Notes under the pieces: generated by a model | What the model was told of the DNA's origin: nothing | Databases searched by the model: none | What the model saw: only the letters and a program-made list of their open reading frames with translations | Part shown: one piece after another, positions 4,966 through 5,688 of the stretch | Numbering within the stretch: the stretch's first letter is position 1 | Layout of the letters: each line of letters starts with the position of its first letter | Program-made: the position numbers and the translations under genes | NCBI GenBank assembly: GCA_002362135.1 | Contig: DETO01000020.1 | Location: 1 to 5,688, forward strand | Source of the DNA: Ruminococcus sp. UBA3286 | Lineage (GTDB): Bacteria > Bacillota > Clostridia > Oscillospirales > Ruminococcaceae | Length of the DNA: 5,688 nt | Direction of reading: 5' to 3'

Positions 4966-5007
4966 TTTTTGCATAAGCTATAGCAAAAGCCTTAAAGGGG
5001 TGCGTTT

Positions 5008-5568
5008 ATGGGTATTGCCGAATTATTTTTGCTGGCTTTGGGATTGGCAACAGACGCTTTTTCCGTTTCGGTATGCAAGGGATTGAGCATGAAAAAGAAA
5101 GATTACTCCGCAAGCGTGATAATTGCGCTGTTTTTCGGAGTATTTCAGGCGATAATGCCGCTGATAGGCTATTTCGTCGGCAGCCGTTTCGGGAGTTTTA
5201 TAAGCGGATTCAGCCATTGGATTGCGTTTTTCCTGCTGGGAATCATCGGCATAAAAATGATCGCCGAAACTTTGCATTCTGCGGAAAGCAACGGCGATAC
5301 GTCTGAATTTCGTCTTGATTTTAAGGAGCTTATCGTACTGGCGATTGCAACCAGCATCGACGCTCTTGCGGTCGGGATTGTATTTGCGGCTATCGAGACC
5401 GATCTGATGATCTCTGTATCGATAATAGGCGGAGTTACATTTGCATTCTGCCTGCTCGGAGTTGTGATAGGAAATAAATTCGGCAGCAAATATGAGCGAA
5501 AAGCAGGAATCGCGGGAGGGGTGATTCTGATTTTTATAGGGCTAAAATTCTTGATTGATGCTATATAA
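5008..5568 (+). CDS. mntP: Manganese efflux pump MntP
   Basis: MntP exports Mn2+ across the cytoplasmic membrane and protects against manganese excess. The 186-residue product has the family length and six predicted membrane helices (about 4-24, 36-58, 66-86, 106-127, 134-154, 167-184). The two halves carry the related motifs LGLATDAFSVSVCKG (11-25) and AIATSIDALAVGI (112-124). These contain Asp16 and Asp118, positions of conserved acidic residues implicated in transport. The ribosome binding site AAAGGGGTG (4994-5002) is 5 bases from the ATG. Only 42 bases separate it from the acetyltransferase gene, too few for the Mn-sensing yybP-ykoY riboswitch that often precedes mntP. Regulation here must come from further upstream or another mechanism. 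Confidence 0.95.
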   Translation: MGIAELFLLALGLATDAFSVSVCKGLSMKKKDYSASVIIALFFGVFQAIMPLIGYFVGSRFGSFISGFSHWIAFFLLGIIGIKMIAETLHSAESNGDTSEFRLDFKELIVLAIATSIDALAVGIVFAAIETDLMISVSIIGGVTFAFCLLGVVIGNKFGSKYERKAGIAGGVILIFIGLKFLIDAI

Positions 5569-5572
5569 ACTA

Positions 5573-5688
5573 ATTTTTACTTGTGCGGCATTATCAGGGG
5601 AGACGCTGCACGAACGTGCGATACCCTCTGTCCTGCGGACATCTCCCTACACTGTAGGGAGTCACCCCCGAACCCCCTCTGCAAAAGG
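5573..5688 (+). repeat. Right copy of the dispersed multi-hairpin repeat, runs off the window
   Basis: Starting five bases after the mntP stop, this non-coding stretch folds into a series of helices. CAGGGG (5595-5600) pairs with CCTCTG (5625-5630) and encloses GCAC-GAAC-GTGC (5608-5619). TGTCC-TGC-GGACA (5629-5641) follows. Next is an 8-bp perfect stem, CTCCCTAC (5643-5650) with GTAGGGAG (5654-5661). ACCCCC (5664-5669) could close an outer helix with 5597-5600. No T tract follows, so it is not a standard terminator. Its inner end (5573-5608) is repeated in inverted orientation at 1-36. It resembles dispersed palindromic repeats of gut Clostridia, but I cannot name a family. Confidence 0.72.

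Noticed and set aside
4967..4988. Hairpin TTTTGC / GCAAAA between the acetyltransferase gene and mntP
   Set aside because: The stem is short and AT-rich and is not followed by a T tract, so it is not a credible terminator.
4994..5010. AAAGGGG motif before mntP resembling part of the yybP-ykoY manganese riboswitch
   Set aside because: There is no room for the two-helix aptamer and the motif is fully explained as the ribosome binding site.

Overview
The window looks like chromosomal DNA from a low-to-moderate GC Firmicute, probably a gut clostridium of the Ruminococcus / Oscillospiraceae kind. The evidence is the rplU-prp-rpmA order, an L27 with the cleavable N-terminal extension found with Prp proteases, strong AGGAGG-type ribosome binding sites, a Mini-III RNase and MntP. 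Genus-level placement is inference.

Region 1 (1-1124) is a ribosomal-protein operon. A consensus promoter (54-82) and a structured leader resembling the known L21 leader class precede rplU (L21), prp (the protease that trims L27) and rpmA (L27), and an intrinsic terminator closes the operon.

Region 2 (1125-3848) continues the large-subunit theme. Two abutting palindromes precede obg (50S-assembly GTPase). Then come mrnC (Mini-III, 23S rRNA maturation), a 64-residue single-pass membrane protein with a regular glycine zipper, and yebC (translation factor / regulator family). Gaps are short and three of the four genes have strong ribosome binding sites, so they look co-transcribed. No convincing new promoter for obg was seen, so partial readthrough from rpmA is possible.

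Region 3 (3849-4443) is a small AT-rich module on the minus strand. It encodes two unrecognised small proteins of 59 and 54 residues. Each lies behind its own near-consensus sigma-A promoter, and the two promoters are 44-bp direct repeats with only two differences, 262 bp apart. A strong minus-strand terminator ends the module against the 3' end of yebC.

Region 4 (4444-5568) returns to the plus strand with a GNAT acetyltransferase and mntP, a manganese exporter.

Region 5 (5569-5688) is a run of hairpins without a coding signal. Its inner end matches, in inverted orientation, the first 36 bases of the window. The whole gene block is therefore bracketed by inverted copies of one dispersed multi-hairpin repeat, both running off the window edges. 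The least explained parts are this repeat family, the duplicated-promoter module and the glycine-zipper protein.
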